Shown in pieces: positions 14,501 to 24,999 of a stretch of DNA of 64,000 bases. The DNA comes from Sinotaia quadrata (taxonomy: Eukaryota > Mollusca > Gastropoda > Architaenioglossa > Viviparidae), in contig CM054184.1 in assembly GCA_028829895.1 (NCBI GenBank), forward strand, positions 51,047,201 through 51,111,200. The letters run 5' to 3'. Below the pieces are notes generated by a model. That model made no database searches. It saw nothing but the letters and a program-made list of their open reading frames with translations, and had not been told where the DNA came from. Made by a program: the position numbers and the translations under genes. Every line of letters starts with the position of its first letter. Position 1 is the first letter of the stretch.

Positions 14501-17500
14501 TCAGTATTTAGTCCACCAGTTTAACGTTATGGCCAAGCATGTGCAGCTTCTTACAGACACATTTCTTCATGACATTACTGCTTTAGCATAACAGCTACAT
14601 GCAATATTCCAGTAAAGATTTTTAAAATGAGCACAACAATTTATTTATAACAGCTGAAATAACTTCAACTTATCATGTTGTGCAAACAGTATATTTATGT
14701 ACATCTTACTATTCACATGCATTGTGCAGTAAAAGAAAATTATTTGAGAAAACCTACTGATAGCTACCAAAGTCCTACGAACAGTTTTAGTAAATGAAAA
14801 CTTTGGTCACTTAAGAAGCCAAAGACCAAAAGACCAAAGACCAAAGATCCAGCAGAGCAGCCAAGATCAGATTTTTGCTACAGAGTGGTAGCAAGTGAGA
14901 AACAGAGCCATCCCTCTCAATTTTGCCGACCTATCCAATCAATCAGAATGTGTGAATAAAAAGAGTTTCTTGGCACACTTTTCTAATGTGGGATTACCTA
15001 TCAGCTTATAGAGGTTATGGTAATGTTTATTACTGTCTTGTAGTGTAGCTAGATTTTACATCATACATAATGAAATTCTATCATCCTAGAGAAAAATTTT
15101 ACAGCAATTCATTCAACAATTAAAAGTATCATACAATGTCTGGTTCAAATATTCAAATAGCTAAGCATAAATAGAATGTCTCATTCTAAAATTTACTCTA
15201 ACAATTTCCATCATATAAATAAAAACAGTTCAACAACATTATTTAATAAATTCTCAAAATTCAATCAATAATTCTGAACATTTTGTGAAACTGTTTTAAT
15301 TTTTATTTCATGACTTTGCACAGGTCCATATGGTTCGTGAAAGTAACAAAAGTCAAAATATTAAAGATGAGAGCATTCTGGATCAGTGTCTGCAGAACAG
15401 AGCCTGGGTTTTGAAGGTGAGTTGTAATGCAGAATACAGTTTAATTGCATACACAAACATGTATATACTCTTACACTCTCAGAACAGAGTTTGGTCTTGA
15501 AAGTGAGTCATTGCACATAGTAAGCATACTTCCCTGAATACACACATAGTACATTTATACTTCAGACCCGAACTTGGATCTAGAGTGTCATTTTGTACAT
15601 AATACTCTTGCTTTCATTCACACATAATATCTACACTTTGTCTTAAAAGAGGGTCATTTTGTTCATAATAATCTTGCTTTCATTTATACATAACATCTAC
15701 CCTTTGTCTTGAAAGTGAATCATGTATAATATGCATGCCTCCATACACACATACAAAACACTTCAAAACAGACAGGGTCTGTACATAGTATACATACTTT
15801 TATATACACATACATATCAGCCTGGTTTTTTTAAAGTTAGTCATTGTACATAGCATGCATATTTGCATAAACATTCACATAAATGCATACTTACTTCAGA
15901 ACAGAACCTGGATCTTATAAGTGAGTCATTCTATAAATACACATGCTTGCATACACTCTACTCTATGCACTTAAAATGTGTGCATGTTCTATATTTTTTG
16001 CCCTTGTTTGGAGCACATACACTTTTAAAAGATAAATTTGTACAGGAATCATGACTTTATAAATTCAGTAAAATTTGAAGTGGGATACATTAAAATCTAA
16101 GAATTTTACAGAGAGATATGGTACTAAAATTTAATGAACTTTTGATTATCAAATCAACTTTTATTTTCCAGGATAATTAGTGAGAAGCAATACAAGAATA
16201 CATGCTGCACTGTACAGCATCATGGAACTACATCTAATCCAAAATATTCTTTCAAACTTCACAAAGATATATAATGTTGATAATTTCAAAAAAAAAGATA
16301 ATTTCCAAAGAAAAATTGCTGAATTCAGCAAAAAAAAATCATATTTCCACAGGAAAACATTTGCCAATAAATGCATAAGCCTTTAAGGAGACATTTATTT
16401 ACCAGTTTTATTCTCCCAGCTTTGAAACTACAATTGAACTTTATTTGTAGTGGATGATTGGGTTTTTTATAATTGGATTATTTCTTTTGGATAATATATT
16501 AGTCATCAAATTTTTAACACACAAATTTTGGTTATTGAGAATTATTTTATTTCAAGTAAATTAGTTTGATTACTTTGAACCTTATGCTATCAATTTTGTT
16601 CTTGTTGAAAATATTTATTGAATATGTATTGTAAAAGGGTGTATTGCACAATTTTTTCTTGACTTGTTTGGTATTTGACAATTGGACTACAATTTTTGTC
16701 AGGGAAAAATTAGCTTATTTCTTTGTCTTCTGTTTTGACATATTTTGCTCTACAGTCGAGTCCACTTATTTCGGCATCAGTTAACTTGCCAACCCTAGTA
16801 AGTCGACGTTTTTGAAGTGGAACGCCAAATTCACTCTTTGTCTTAGCATTTTCTCATCGGTTACGTCGATTCTTTTATGTCGCCAAACCCTACTATCTCG
16901 GGCACAAAAGAGGGCCCAAATCGCAACTTAAATCGGTTACCTTGACCCCTGTGACGACTTATCGCTGGCTTTTAAAAATGTTAGTTACTGATGCCTCTTC
17001 GCCATCTCGCTAGCAATAAATGGTCATGGCTTGACAAACTGCAGCTTAAACTTAGAAGGGCATTGCTTCCTCATCGGGCACGATGTTTGATACTGGCAAA
17101 ATAGGCACACTGTTGCCATGTTAGTTGGCCCACTTTTGAAGTAACCACTTGTACGATACAGAGGTGGCTTCCACCCACACACACACACCGATGGAGAGCA
17201 GTTGAGAGTGTGCGCCTAATAGATGCGACCTGTTTCACCCCCTTCCTCCTGCCCTCCACCTTAGAAGCAAACCAAGACTGAGAACATCATGAAGATGAAA
17301 GGTCTATTGTGGCTTCTGGAGTGAGTGTGAGCAAAACACACACACACACACACACACAAAATGACTTGCAGCTTTAATTTTGATACTTGGTTCACTTTTT
17401 GTAAAAACAAACTAAACGTACACCCCGCAGGTTTTAGTGATTTTGTGAGCAATTTTTGTGTTTGCAATGTTGGAGAATATAATGAAAGGTTTGTACATTT

Positions 17501-18244
17501 TATTGTATACATGTACTGGTAAATCGCTGCTGTTATTTGGTGCACATAAACCTTTTGTTGTTAGCAATTTATGTACAGTGTATGTACATTTTTTAGCCTG
17601 CCAATCGCATCATCAAACAAATCGCAGCAAAGCTGTTGTGTAAAAAATCAAAAACTTGTGCATGTACATTCTCATTTATTAATGCACATCATGTACATAA
17701 AGAAATTTCAAGCACATTACATGTAATATTGAAGCATTTGTTTTCAAGTAGACTGTTAAAGGCAAAAGCAACAAAGCATTTTAGACTTTGTAAAGAAACC
17801 ATATTAACTGCATATACATAAACCTTTTGTTGTTAGCAAACATGTACATGTATGTACATTTTTATAGCATGCTGATTGTGTCATCAAACAAATCGCGGCA
17901 ATGCTGTTGTGTAAAAAAAATCACCAAACACATGCACGTTCATTCTCATTCATTAATGTACATAAAGAAATTTCAAGCGCATGTTATAGTACTGTAATAT
18001 ATTGCCACCATATTGGGTTTTGGTATTCTCCATCATCAGTTATCTCGATACTTTTTGGCAAACCCCCTAGGCCGTGAACCTATCCAGGTTTGATTGTACT
18101 TACTTTTTTCCTATGATCCGAGTTTCTGTAATATCTATCTATAATTTCATTTATTTTTTTTATTATTTTCTTATTATGTCTGATTAATTATTTATTTGAC
18201 ATATCCAGATCTTTGAAGACTTCAAGAGCTTGCTGGAGCGATGA
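2354..18244 (+). CDS. DUF4211-domain protein, QSER1/PRR12/CCDC82-like, C-terminal part (10 exons)
   Basis: Joining 2354-2574, 3870-4010, 5546-5676, 7182-7297, 7883-7980, 11144-11209, 11745-11855, 13377-13472, 15324-15416 and 18209-18244 gives one open frame of 368 complete codons plus a stop (TGA 18242-18244). Every junction has AG/GT sites and compatible phase. Residues 1-73 are a low-complexity, acidic linker. Residues 74-202 are a globular region opening VGRFLLEKKDL and containing YPVWRLEQGRMLRKFE and AVSTYSSW. Residues 206-235 are charged and helical. A C-x2-C pair (Cys256, Cys259) is split by an intron, followed by FHGAPYDRFLL and YHNLHHFKYRLYQRC (309-323), so a small zinc-ribbon-like fold is plausible. 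This order matches my memory of DUF4211 proteins; which paralogue it is stays open. The N-terminus is missing. In vertebrates QSER1 and PRR12 are nuclear; function here is inferred only. Confidence 0.72.
3870..4010 (+). CDS. DUF4211 gene exon, start of globular domain
   Basis: The acceptor is TTCAACAG ending at 3869 and the donor ACA/GTGAGT at 4010/4011. The exon is 141 bp, exactly 47 codons, phase 0 at both ends. It encodes VGRFLLEKKDLHNYESYPVW and then RLEQGRMLRKFEIFIDNGR, which I read as the first strands of the DUF4211 region. Confidence 0.8.
4470..4605. repeat. ~66-bp imperfect duplication
   Basis: A block with GTCATTTCTA and GACATACTAATGATT-like words occurs twice in a row inside the intron after exon 3870-4010. 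Confidence 0.45.
5011..5465. repeat. 65-bp minisatellite, 7 copies
   Basis: Units begin with ATTTAGAACA at 5011, 5076, 5141, 5206, 5271, 5336 and 5401, a constant 65-bp period. Internal copies differ at only a few positions; the first and last diverge most. The array lies in an intron of the DUF4211 gene. Low divergence suggests recent expansion, so it is probably polymorphic in length. Confidence 0.95.
5546..5676 (+). CDS. DUF4211 gene exon
   Basis: The acceptor TTTAG ends at 5545; the donor is GGCAG/GTAAGG at 5676/5677. It encodes YSSWVTTMRSQFIPIRVLVM and then a segment ending VEVLEEFRPKPPADG, leaving two bases of a serine codon completed by the next exon. It lies about 80 bp downstream of the 65-bp minisatellite. 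Confidence 0.8.
5677..7181 (+). other. intron of the DUF4211 gene
   Basis: Apart from the 101-bp duplication, a short TCTA/TCTG simple repeat near 5800 and a G-rich patch at 6575-6645, I see nothing in it. Confidence 0.5.
6072..6265. repeat. 101-bp duplication
   Basis: CAGTTTGGGTTCA begins copies at 6072 and 6173; both continue through TATATTTTATGATC to TTATCCTACATTTTT. Intronic. Confidence 0.75.
7182..7297 (+). CDS. DUF4211 gene exon
   Basis: The acceptor is TTTCCCTCAG ending at 7181 and the donor AAAAG/GTATTA at 7297/7298. It encodes SLEVQYEDDPLVDHFNVYLQ and then IFLSQSLEPSFLSAIRKSK, an amphipathic segment, and ends with one base of the next codon. Confidence 0.8.
7883..7980 (+). CDS. DUF4211 gene exon, helical segment
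   Basis: The acceptor TTGTTTCAG ends at 7882; the donor GTATGT starts at 7981. The exon completes a Glu codon and encodes EYFYLVPLEKIDRMIEQKLE followed by QIDRKVQWKSKFR, a charged and probably helical stretch. Phase 0 at the 3' end. Confidence 0.8.
7981..11143 (+). other. intron of the DUF4211 gene
   Basis: It contains the hAT-like MITE and a short (AAT)n run at 10350-10379. The rest holds no recognised gene or element. Confidence 0.5.
8168..8354. mobile_element. hAT-like MITE, 187 bp, with 8-bp target duplication
   Basis: The left end is CAGGCATGTCCAAAGTCCGG. The reverse complement of the right end is CGGGGGTGTCCAAACTTTTT, so GTCCAAA is shared in inverted orientation next to the tips. The element is flanked by a perfect direct repeat, GATTAGTC, at 8160-8167 and 8355-8362. 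An 8-bp duplication and GTGTCCAAAC-type tips are characteristic of hAT transposons. It is too short to encode a transposase, so it is non-autonomous. It sits in the intron after exon 7883-7980. Confidence 0.85.
11144..11209 (+). CDS. DUF4211 gene exon (22 codons)
   Basis: The acceptor TATTTTCAG ends at 11143; the donor is GTCAG/GTGAAT at 11209/11210. The 66-bp exon encodes ECMRTKPQMREINRPNLKQS and CQ. Its last cysteine pairs with the first cysteine of the next exon to form C-x2-C. Confidence 0.78.
11745..11855 (+). CDS. DUF4211 gene exon with second half of C-x2-C
   Basis: The acceptor TTTGACAG ends at 11744; the donor is AATG/GTAAAT at 11855/11856. The exon is 37 codons, phase 0, and encodes ACENSSPPTIKSVLFHGAPY and DRFLLTDLPDADNSASM. 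The first cysteine here completes the putative zinc knuckle. Confidence 0.78.
12481..12674. repeat. ~33-bp minisatellite, ~6 copies
   Basis: Units contain AAATTCAAACTG followed by TTGACCCTTCATATATAGA. Two central copies are almost identical and the outer ones diverge. A minus-strand frame through it reads a repeated peptide, which is a by-product of the 33-bp period (a multiple of three). Intronic. Confidence 0.85.
13377..13472 (+). CDS. DUF4211 gene exon, His/Cys-rich helix
   Basis: The acceptor TTTCTATGCAG ends at 13376; the donor is AAG/GTGGGT at 13472/13473. The 32 codons encode EFLVGKIAAPFVTQYHNLHH followed by FKYRLYQRCRAK. The H-x2-HH and C residues fit the second half of a metal site in this family. 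Confidence 0.8.
13860..14215. repeat. TA/TG microsatellite followed by ~60-bp degenerate repeat
   Basis: A (TG)n(TA)n run at about 13869-13905 is followed by four or five diverged units containing GTGAGTGGTGTTTATGCATAT. Intronic. Confidence 0.65.
14216..15323 (+). other. intronic sequence, nothing recognised
   Basis: AT-rich, with a small run of AAAGACC repeats at about 14815-14850. No gene or element was recognised. Confidence 0.45.
15324..15416 (+). CDS. DUF4211 gene exon whose 3' end is repeated downstream
   Basis: The acceptor TTTGCACAG ends at 15323; the donor is TTGAAG/GTGAGT at 15416/15417. The 31 codons encode VHMVRESNKSQNIKDESILD and QCLQNRAWVLK. The last 24 bp of this exon and its donor recur in degenerate form downstream (see the repeat at 15393-15965). 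Confidence 0.8.
15393..15965 (+). repeat. degenerate 65-87-bp repeat derived from an exon end and its splice donor
   Basis: The first unit starts inside the coding exon: CAGAACAGAGCCTGG at 15393, followed by the exon end and the donor GGTGAGT. Later units restart at 15480 (CAGAACAGAGTTTGGTCTTG, then AAGTGAGTCA), 15563 (CAGACCCGAACTTGG), near 15631, 15699, 15762 and 15827, and at 15897 (CAGAACAGAACCTGG, then AAGTGAGTCA). GTACATAGTATGCATAC-type words fill each unit. The spacing falls from about 87 to about 65 bp. Several copies keep a donor-like GTGAGT. Confidence 0.8.
17338..17359. repeat. (CA)n microsatellite
   Basis: A short uninterrupted CA run inside the Tigger-like element. Confidence 0.8.
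17545..18000. repeat. internal direct duplication in the Tigger-like element
   Basis: Two copies of a roughly 180-bp segment begin with ACATAAACCTTTTGTTGTTA near 17545 and 17817. Both contain CATCAAACAAATCGC, GCTGTTGTGTAAAAAA and ACATAAAGAAATTTCAAGC, in the same orientation and about 272 bp apart. They are diverged. Confidence 0.85.
18209..18244 (+). CDS. DUF4211 gene, last coding exon and stop
   Basis: The acceptor is ATATCCAG ending at 18208. It encodes IFEDFKSLLER and then TGA at 18242-18244. The peptide continues the helix of the previous exon in phase, and such a short charged tail is a plausible terminus. It lies 112 bp downstream of the right end of the Tigger-like element. Confidence 0.72.
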   Translation: MFEDFKSLLER

Positions 18245-19028
18245 TGATGTTTCATCCTATACATGATTTATGCTGTTTCCATGCTAACAGGCCCAGAATT
18301 CAAAGACTTTCAAATAGCTGGCTTGTCACTCCAGCCCTCTTCAGACATCATTCATTGTAGATTCATCAGGATGGTCAGTGTGTAGCCAGCTATGAGCGGT
18401 ACCACTTTGTGAGGGATGCTTTGGTGTGCGCTATAGTGCATCTCAGTGAAGGAGTTCGATTCTTTTAAACTGAAGGAAGGGAACAGTTTTGTAAATTGCT
18501 GCTTGTTTCCTTAGCATCAGGAAGTGAAAAACATTGTGCATTGAAGGCTAGTAAAGGACAATACAGAACTGCATTAAAAATATTTTAAAAACTGTATGCT
18601 CATGTGTATAATAGGGTTTCCAAGGAAATGATATGGTTTCTAAGATTGTGAACATGGTGGTTTTGATGTGCTTTTGTTAAAAACTGATACTGATGACGTA
18701 GTTGTCTTTGGCTAAATTACTATTTCTACAATCATTGTTCTCAACTAGGTTGAGACATAGAGTTTCCAAACAACATTTTAATGTGTAAAATCTGGCAACA
18801 TAATGTTGACTATGGAATCACCTCCACATTTTTTGTCTTTTCAATTTTAATATTTATCCAGTTTCAGATGCCAGACTTCCTGCCTGTGTACTAGTGACAA
18901 AGGTTTTTGGAAAATGGTCAAGTTGTGAGTGTCATTTTAGTTCACAGAAGACTGTATTTTATTCTGTGGTATATGCGATATTGGATATTGGTCTCTTTAT
19001 TTGCTGAAGTATTTACTTATGTATGATT

Positions 19029-19065
<37 letters not shown>

Positions 19066-20100
19066 TAGTAATGTATGTCTTAATATGTTGCTGTTTCTTT
19101 AGTATGCAGTTTTATTACAGGGTGTGCATATTATGTTTCCCAACAGCAAATCATTTATGTTTTTATAATGTTGGTACATATAATAATTTGATTTAATTTG
19201 AATTAATCCTACTAAATTAGAGGGAGTGTCATAAGCAACATTAAGTAAAAGATATTTTAACTAATGAAAGAGGCAAATAAACTGTTTATTGCCAGTAACA
19301 ATACTAATAAAAAAAACCCTGCACATACATACAAGCAAACACACACACACTGCACTTTTAGACTCATCAGAAGTCATGCTTTTATATGACTTTTATTTAT
19401 TTCTTCTATACTTAAAGAGAAGCAATTTGAATTCATATGTACATAGTCAAATAATAGTCCTTGCCTACTGAAAATATTTTTTAAAAGGCATAAATAATGT
19501 AGAACTGACATTAGACTAGTGTCATGACTACATATATATTATAATCTTATGCAATAATTTAACTGTGTCACTTGCTTCTGTTTGTGTCTACAAATATGTT
19601 TTTCCATGAATGGGTTAGCTTCTTTGTATCAATTCTTTTATTTTCAAACATGAAAATGTTATTGGCTAGTTTAACAGGCCAAGGCATATAATGAATGATA
19701 TATCCCTACTTATATTTTGAAAAAAAAATGTTGGGGGGTGGGAGGAAGTGTTGTGATGCAGTAGTAAGTTGAAATGCATTTTGTCATTGTACTGTTACTA
19801 AATTTGCATATTGACCAGTTCCATTCCCCAGAATTGTATCTCTCCTAATACTGTACTAGAGTTTTTAATTCCCTGCATTTTAAAGTCAATCAGAGTGAAA
19901 ACACTGTATTCAGTTACATTTAGAGTCTTGTTGCTTCTTTCATGTGTTGAATATTTATCTGCTTATACAGTTTTGTACTCTTATATTCTTTTCCATTTCT
20001 TTTCAAAAATATCACATGACACTTTGACCAATATGTTATTGGATTTTGCTCATGATCTATATTTTATAGCCTAGCATAATGTGCTGTTGGTGAGTCTGAA
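18245..20100 (+). other. downstream of the DUF4211 gene, probable 3' UTR then intergenic
   Basis: No coding similarity was seen. It holds a (TG)n run at about 19038-19064 and candidate poly(A) signals. The 3' end of the transcript cannot be fixed from sequence. Confidence 0.4.
18573..19281 (+). promoter_or_regulatory. candidate poly(A) signals for the DUF4211 gene
   Basis: The first ATTAAA after the stop is at 18573-18578 and the first canonical AATAAA is at 19276-19281, about 1 kb downstream. Either could end the transcript; AT-rich DNA makes chance hits common. Confidence 0.25.
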
Positions 20101-20119
20101 GCTTTGGAAGATATTTTTT

Positions 20120-20730
20120 TTAACTTGTAGCATGTCTTCGGTCACTTGCTGATGGCCCATTAATTGATCCTTTCCTAGAGAAATGTATGACTGGTCTCCT
20201 GGTGGCCCATTAATTGATAATTCTTAGAGAAATATTTGACAGATCATTTGCTAATGGCCCATTAATTGAATCAGTATGAGAAATATATGACTGGTCACTT
20301 GCTAATGACTCATTAATTGATCACTCTAGAGAAATGTATGTCCCTAGTTATTTGCTAGTAGTCCATTGATTACATCAATCTTACAGCATTATATCTTGGT
20401 CATTTGTTAATAACTCATTAAAATAAAACTCTTTCATTGGTTTTTCAAATCATTGAAAAGGTCGTGGTGGATGAAAGAAGAATATGAAAACTAAATTTTT
20501 ACATTCCCAGCAATACTTATATTTTGGGGTGGGTGGGGTGCAGATAAGGTATTTATGTTCAGTTGTTTAATTATATATTGTATAATCATGTAATATTTTA
20601 AAGAAATTTATATCTGGTCACTTATTAATAGCATCAATCTCAGAAAAAATTATGCCTGGTCACTATTAATTCATTAATAAAATCATCTTAAGGAAAATTT
20701 TACTGGTCTTTTGTTACAACTCATTCATAG
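20120..20730. repeat. degenerate ~55-60-bp tandem repeat, ~8-10 units
   Basis: Units share GGTCACTTGCTAATGGCCCA, TTAATTGATC and AGAGAAATGTATGAC. Copies decay progressively towards the right. Confidence 0.75.
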
Positions 20731-22359
20731 AAGAGAAATTAGTGCAGTAATTGTGTCTCAGAAAACAATACTTGATACTTTTACCTAACTACCACTTTAT
20801 ACCTTATTTTTGTTTTGCACTCAACATTTAATGATTAAGTGAGTTCAAATTAGGCTAGAATCCAAAATGCAGTTATTTTTTGCAAGAAAGAAAAGCAGAC
20901 GTGTGAACTTGCCTAATTCACTTAAAATCACTGGTGGACACCCCATTTCAAAAGAAAGGGAAAGAAAGATATATGGACATTTTGTTCCCCCTCTAAGGGG
21001 AAAATTGGCTAGGAACACTGGGTAGGTCATTTGAGATGTGAATAAATTTAGTCATGAGGCTGATGTAGCTTAAACTTAGGTTCTTGTCGAGCAAAGACGT
21101 GACTGGAAGATGTGTTGGCAACAAATGTCATGTCTGCCATGACTGGCATGTAGTGTGATTTTTAAGTTTCAGACAAATTGAAATCCATCTGAAATACTTC
21201 CAATATTAAGTCTGCCTAGAACAGTGAATAAACATTAATTTACTGTTGCAGTGGCTCAAAATTATTTTTTTTCAATAAAGAGAAAAATTAAAATGACTAT
21301 TTATCTAAGTTGCACAGCTGACAACCAGTACTGTTTTAGATGCTTGTTTTCTGCTTTCACTAAACTGTTGTGTTAGTTCATCAGGCTTGTTCACTGTAAC
21401 TTGGACTTTCATTTGAGTTCTTGTTCACTTAAATCAATTTCAGCCATCACTGGGAAACTACAATATATGTATGAAATCTTGCCATCATTGTTCTTCTGCC
21501 TTTTAAAATGGAATTGTTGGCTAGTCTTCTCAAGTAGATTATTTTTGTTTCATTGAGTTTTTTTATTTATTATTCGGTGCCGTATTTATCTTACTCAGAA
21601 GGTTCAAACAGATCGCCCATGTCATTATAAAATAAAATTTATTTAATCTCTTTCAATGATTTATTGATGTTATTTTATGTTAGCATTCCTATAGTTAATT
21701 GTCAGTTTGTCCAATGCCTCTGAAGGTATGAAAGCAGAGTTGTGAACCTACATACAGGTTTTAATTGTTGTACTTTATCTGTAATACTGTCTATCAAACT
21801 GTTTTATATATAGTACAACTTTTTAAAAATTATTACTGTATGATGATGACATAATTATTGTTATTATTTTTATGTCACAATTGTACATTCAAAGATTTGG
21901 TTCAGCTGGTAGTGGTAACCACATCGTTACCTTGTGTGGTTATTTGTTTGACATTTGTTCTTTTGAATGAATTAGCATATGTCATTAGAAGTCATTATTT
22001 TGCCACCAGGTTCACTTGCTAAATCTGTTTTTAGATTTGCAGGTTCCCCTACAGAAATAACTATTTACTTGAATAAATTTCTGTTTCTGAAATAATTGTG
22101 CAAACAAATACATTAAAAAAATTTAAATCTAGGCAGTTGTTCTGAGACATTTTTTTGCTACTTTTCATCCTTATTTGCACTTTACATTTTGTCTCTTTTT
22201 CTGTTTGTTTATTTTTCTCATATTTTTATTTCTTAACCTCCCATCTCTCTTGAATTTGCTACAGTTACCACTTTGCGTCACAACCAACTTATAATGTGAA
22301 CCTTGAATCACTTAACCTTGATGTTTCTAAAAACTGATTCTTTGTTTTAGGTACTAGTG
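20731..22359. other. intergenic sequence, nothing recognised
   Basis: AT-rich single-copy-looking sequence without a gene, element end or clear repeat. Confidence 0.4.
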
Positions 22360-23235
22360 GACAAATGGCACCATATTTGTGATAGCTATTTTGTATATCT
22401 CTTGGTATATCACTTCCATAAGTCACTCTATAACAAGTGAGTTCGGCCCTCATAAGTTGCAAGCAAATCCAGCCTCATAAGTCATTCTACCACAAATGAA
22501 TCCTCTCCTTATAAGTCCATCACTATGAATTCATCCCTGATAAACCACTCTTTTTGGGAGTGAATTTAACTGTCTGAAATCTCCTCAACCTCCATTAAGT
22601 AATTAAATCCCCTCTCACAAGTCACTGTTAGTGAATTCAGCCTTTTTAAGTCAGTCTCATTCACTGAACTCAACTCTCATAAGCCACTGTCAGCTAATTC
22701 AACTCTTACAAGTCACTTTCCATTGAATGTGTCTCATAAATCACTCACTTTCAGTGAATTCAACTCCTGTAAGTCTTTCAGTGAATTCAGGTCTCATATG
22801 CTACTTGCTTCTTAAGCTTTCAGTCCTCATCAGTCATTTTTATTTTAACTTGTGAATTCATCCTTCTGAAATCACTTTCTGCTATTGAATTCAGCCCTCA
22901 TAAGCCCCTGTTGCTTGTAATTCAGTCCTCCTATCACTTTCTTTTAGATTTCAGTTCCCTGTCAGTCTCTTTGGGTGAATTCAGCTTCACAAATTACTTT
23001 CATTTTGTGTATTCTATCTTCATAATTACTGACCTATACTCTCACATTTGGTGTATTCTGCCTTCATAATTACCAGTCTATTCTCTCAGTCATAGATATT
23101 TTCTGTGGCTTTCATTCAAAAGTCATCTAATATGCTTTCAGTCAATACTCATCTACTTTGTTTTCAATTATTTATCATCTAGTAAGTTTGCAGGCACAAG
23201 TCATCGTTATGGCTTTTAGTCATCTATTTAGTAGT
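22360..23235. repeat. degenerate ~30-36-bp tandem repeat
   Basis: About 25 diverged units built on GTGAATTCAGCCCTCATAAG followed by TCACTTTC. The motif fades after 23000. Similar words recur at about 24010-24180, suggesting a larger old array broken by other sequence. Confidence 0.75.
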
Positions 23236-24999
23236 ATAAGAGTAAAGTTTGCATGCAATTAATTTAACAAATTTAAATAGATATAGTATAGTGTTTTGTC
23301 TATCATATAGATTGCATCTATACCGTAGATAGACATGTATAGTGTTTCATCTAGTTTGTCACTGTTTAGCTTACACCTATACTTGAACAACCTTCTCCAC
23401 ACTCTCTGTTTCTTGGCCATGACCCCTTAAGTATCATGGTTTGTTATAATTAGAAGAGAATCAATGACATACCAACCCTATCCCCCAAAAAACAAAAGAA
23501 AAGAAAAGAAAAAAATGCACCTTTTCAAATGAAACAAGATTTGTTGATGTGACCTACCCCAACACTTAAATGCTCACCATCATTACAATAATTAATTAAT
23601 AAAATGTTTCGAAAGTATTAATTAACCTTCTTGCAATTTGTTTTTTTTCATTTATGTTATGGTAATGAAAATATGTTGTACTGATTTTGTCAAGACTTTA
23701 TTTAGTCTGTAATTACATGTGTAAAATGTAATTGAAACTGATATATACAAGTATGCTCTGTAACAGTAGTATGCTAATAAATACATATTTTATATTTTAA
23801 TTTAGAAAACAATTTCTTGAGATAAACTTGAAAAATATGAAAACATAATGTAGGGTTTTGTTATGTGTTTTTGGTTTGGGGGGTTGGTGGGTGGAGTCCT
23901 ATGACAAACTTATAGGTGGTGGTTAAAATTACCAATTTTTTTGCATATACACTAATGGAATGGTTCGTTAAATCCCTTTCTAAGCTTTCTGCCCCTATAA
24001 TTTTCTTTTTGTATGTGAGCATGTGAATTGTAATTTCAGTCCTTAAAGGCACTTGATTTTTACATTTGAGTCCTAGTTGCTTTCTGTTTGTGAATTTGGC
24101 CCTTGGGACGTGAGAATTTAGTCTCAAAAAGTCACATTCCTTAATAATCTGTATGTGCTTGTGAGTTTCCATTCTCTTTATGCCTTGAGTCTTTGCTAAC
24201 CTTCAAACATTAATTAAATGCATCACTCACAGAAAAAAGTAAAATACCTTATCCCTTGGATATTAAGGACGAGTCGCAAATTCTTAGAAGACTTTCCTGC
24301 TTATAGCAAAGTTGGAAGAAAAGACTCCAGACACTGTTAGAAGTGTTGGTAAAGTTTATAGCTTCACAAATGCTTTCATGTTATTTTCTGAGTAATTTGA
24401 TTTTTTTTCCCCTGATACTGTCACTTCCTAATGTTCACTGACTTTGCAAATGGCTTTCTTTTCTCAGCAATATTTTAGCTTATATTATTGAAACTGTTGA
24501 TGTCTGGCAACCCTCTTATTCTTCACTGTCACATGTAACTTTAATTTTTGTACTGATTTGATGATACACTAAATGAAACAAATGTAACATCATAAAGAGA
24601 AATGTGTACTTCCAAAGCTGAAGTATAAGTATATAAATGGTCTACCATGAAAATTTCAGAATTATTTAATCCTTGTCTTATTTTAACATTGTCTTAGATT
24701 CCATTTTATAGAAATTTTGCCTTTAATATAAGTAGAAAAGTATAATACTATTAATAGCATTTTACAAAAGTCAGGATGAAATTTAAAAGGAAAAAAACGT
24801 GACCACAATGACACTTAAATCTGACTTAAGTTATCTTCTCTTGAAAGTAATCACCTTCACCTTCAACAGACCATCATAAATTTTGTTTTGCAGATTGTGC
24901 ACGCTTCAATCAGGCAAGGGGTTAATGGCAGTAGTCTTAAGTGTCAAAAATATAGTTCTTCAAAACTATACATATTTTTTTTAGAATTCTAACAAAAAA

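Larger units (their letters stand above)
16753..18096. mobile_element. pogo/Tigger-like non-autonomous DNA transposon, ~1.34 kb
   Basis: The left end CAGTCGAGTCCACTTATT follows TA (16751-16752). The right end, read in reverse complement, is CAATCAAACCTGGATAGG and is followed by TA (18097-18098). The tips agree apart from transitions over ten bases and then diverge. Subterminal words such as CATCGGTTACGTCGATTC (about 16856) and CATCAGTTATCTCGATAC (about 18034) repeat the theme typical of Tigger-like ends. TA duplication and CAGT tips suggest Tc1/mariner, pogo branch. No transposase frame remains. It fills most of the last intron of the DUF4211 gene. Confidence 0.55.
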
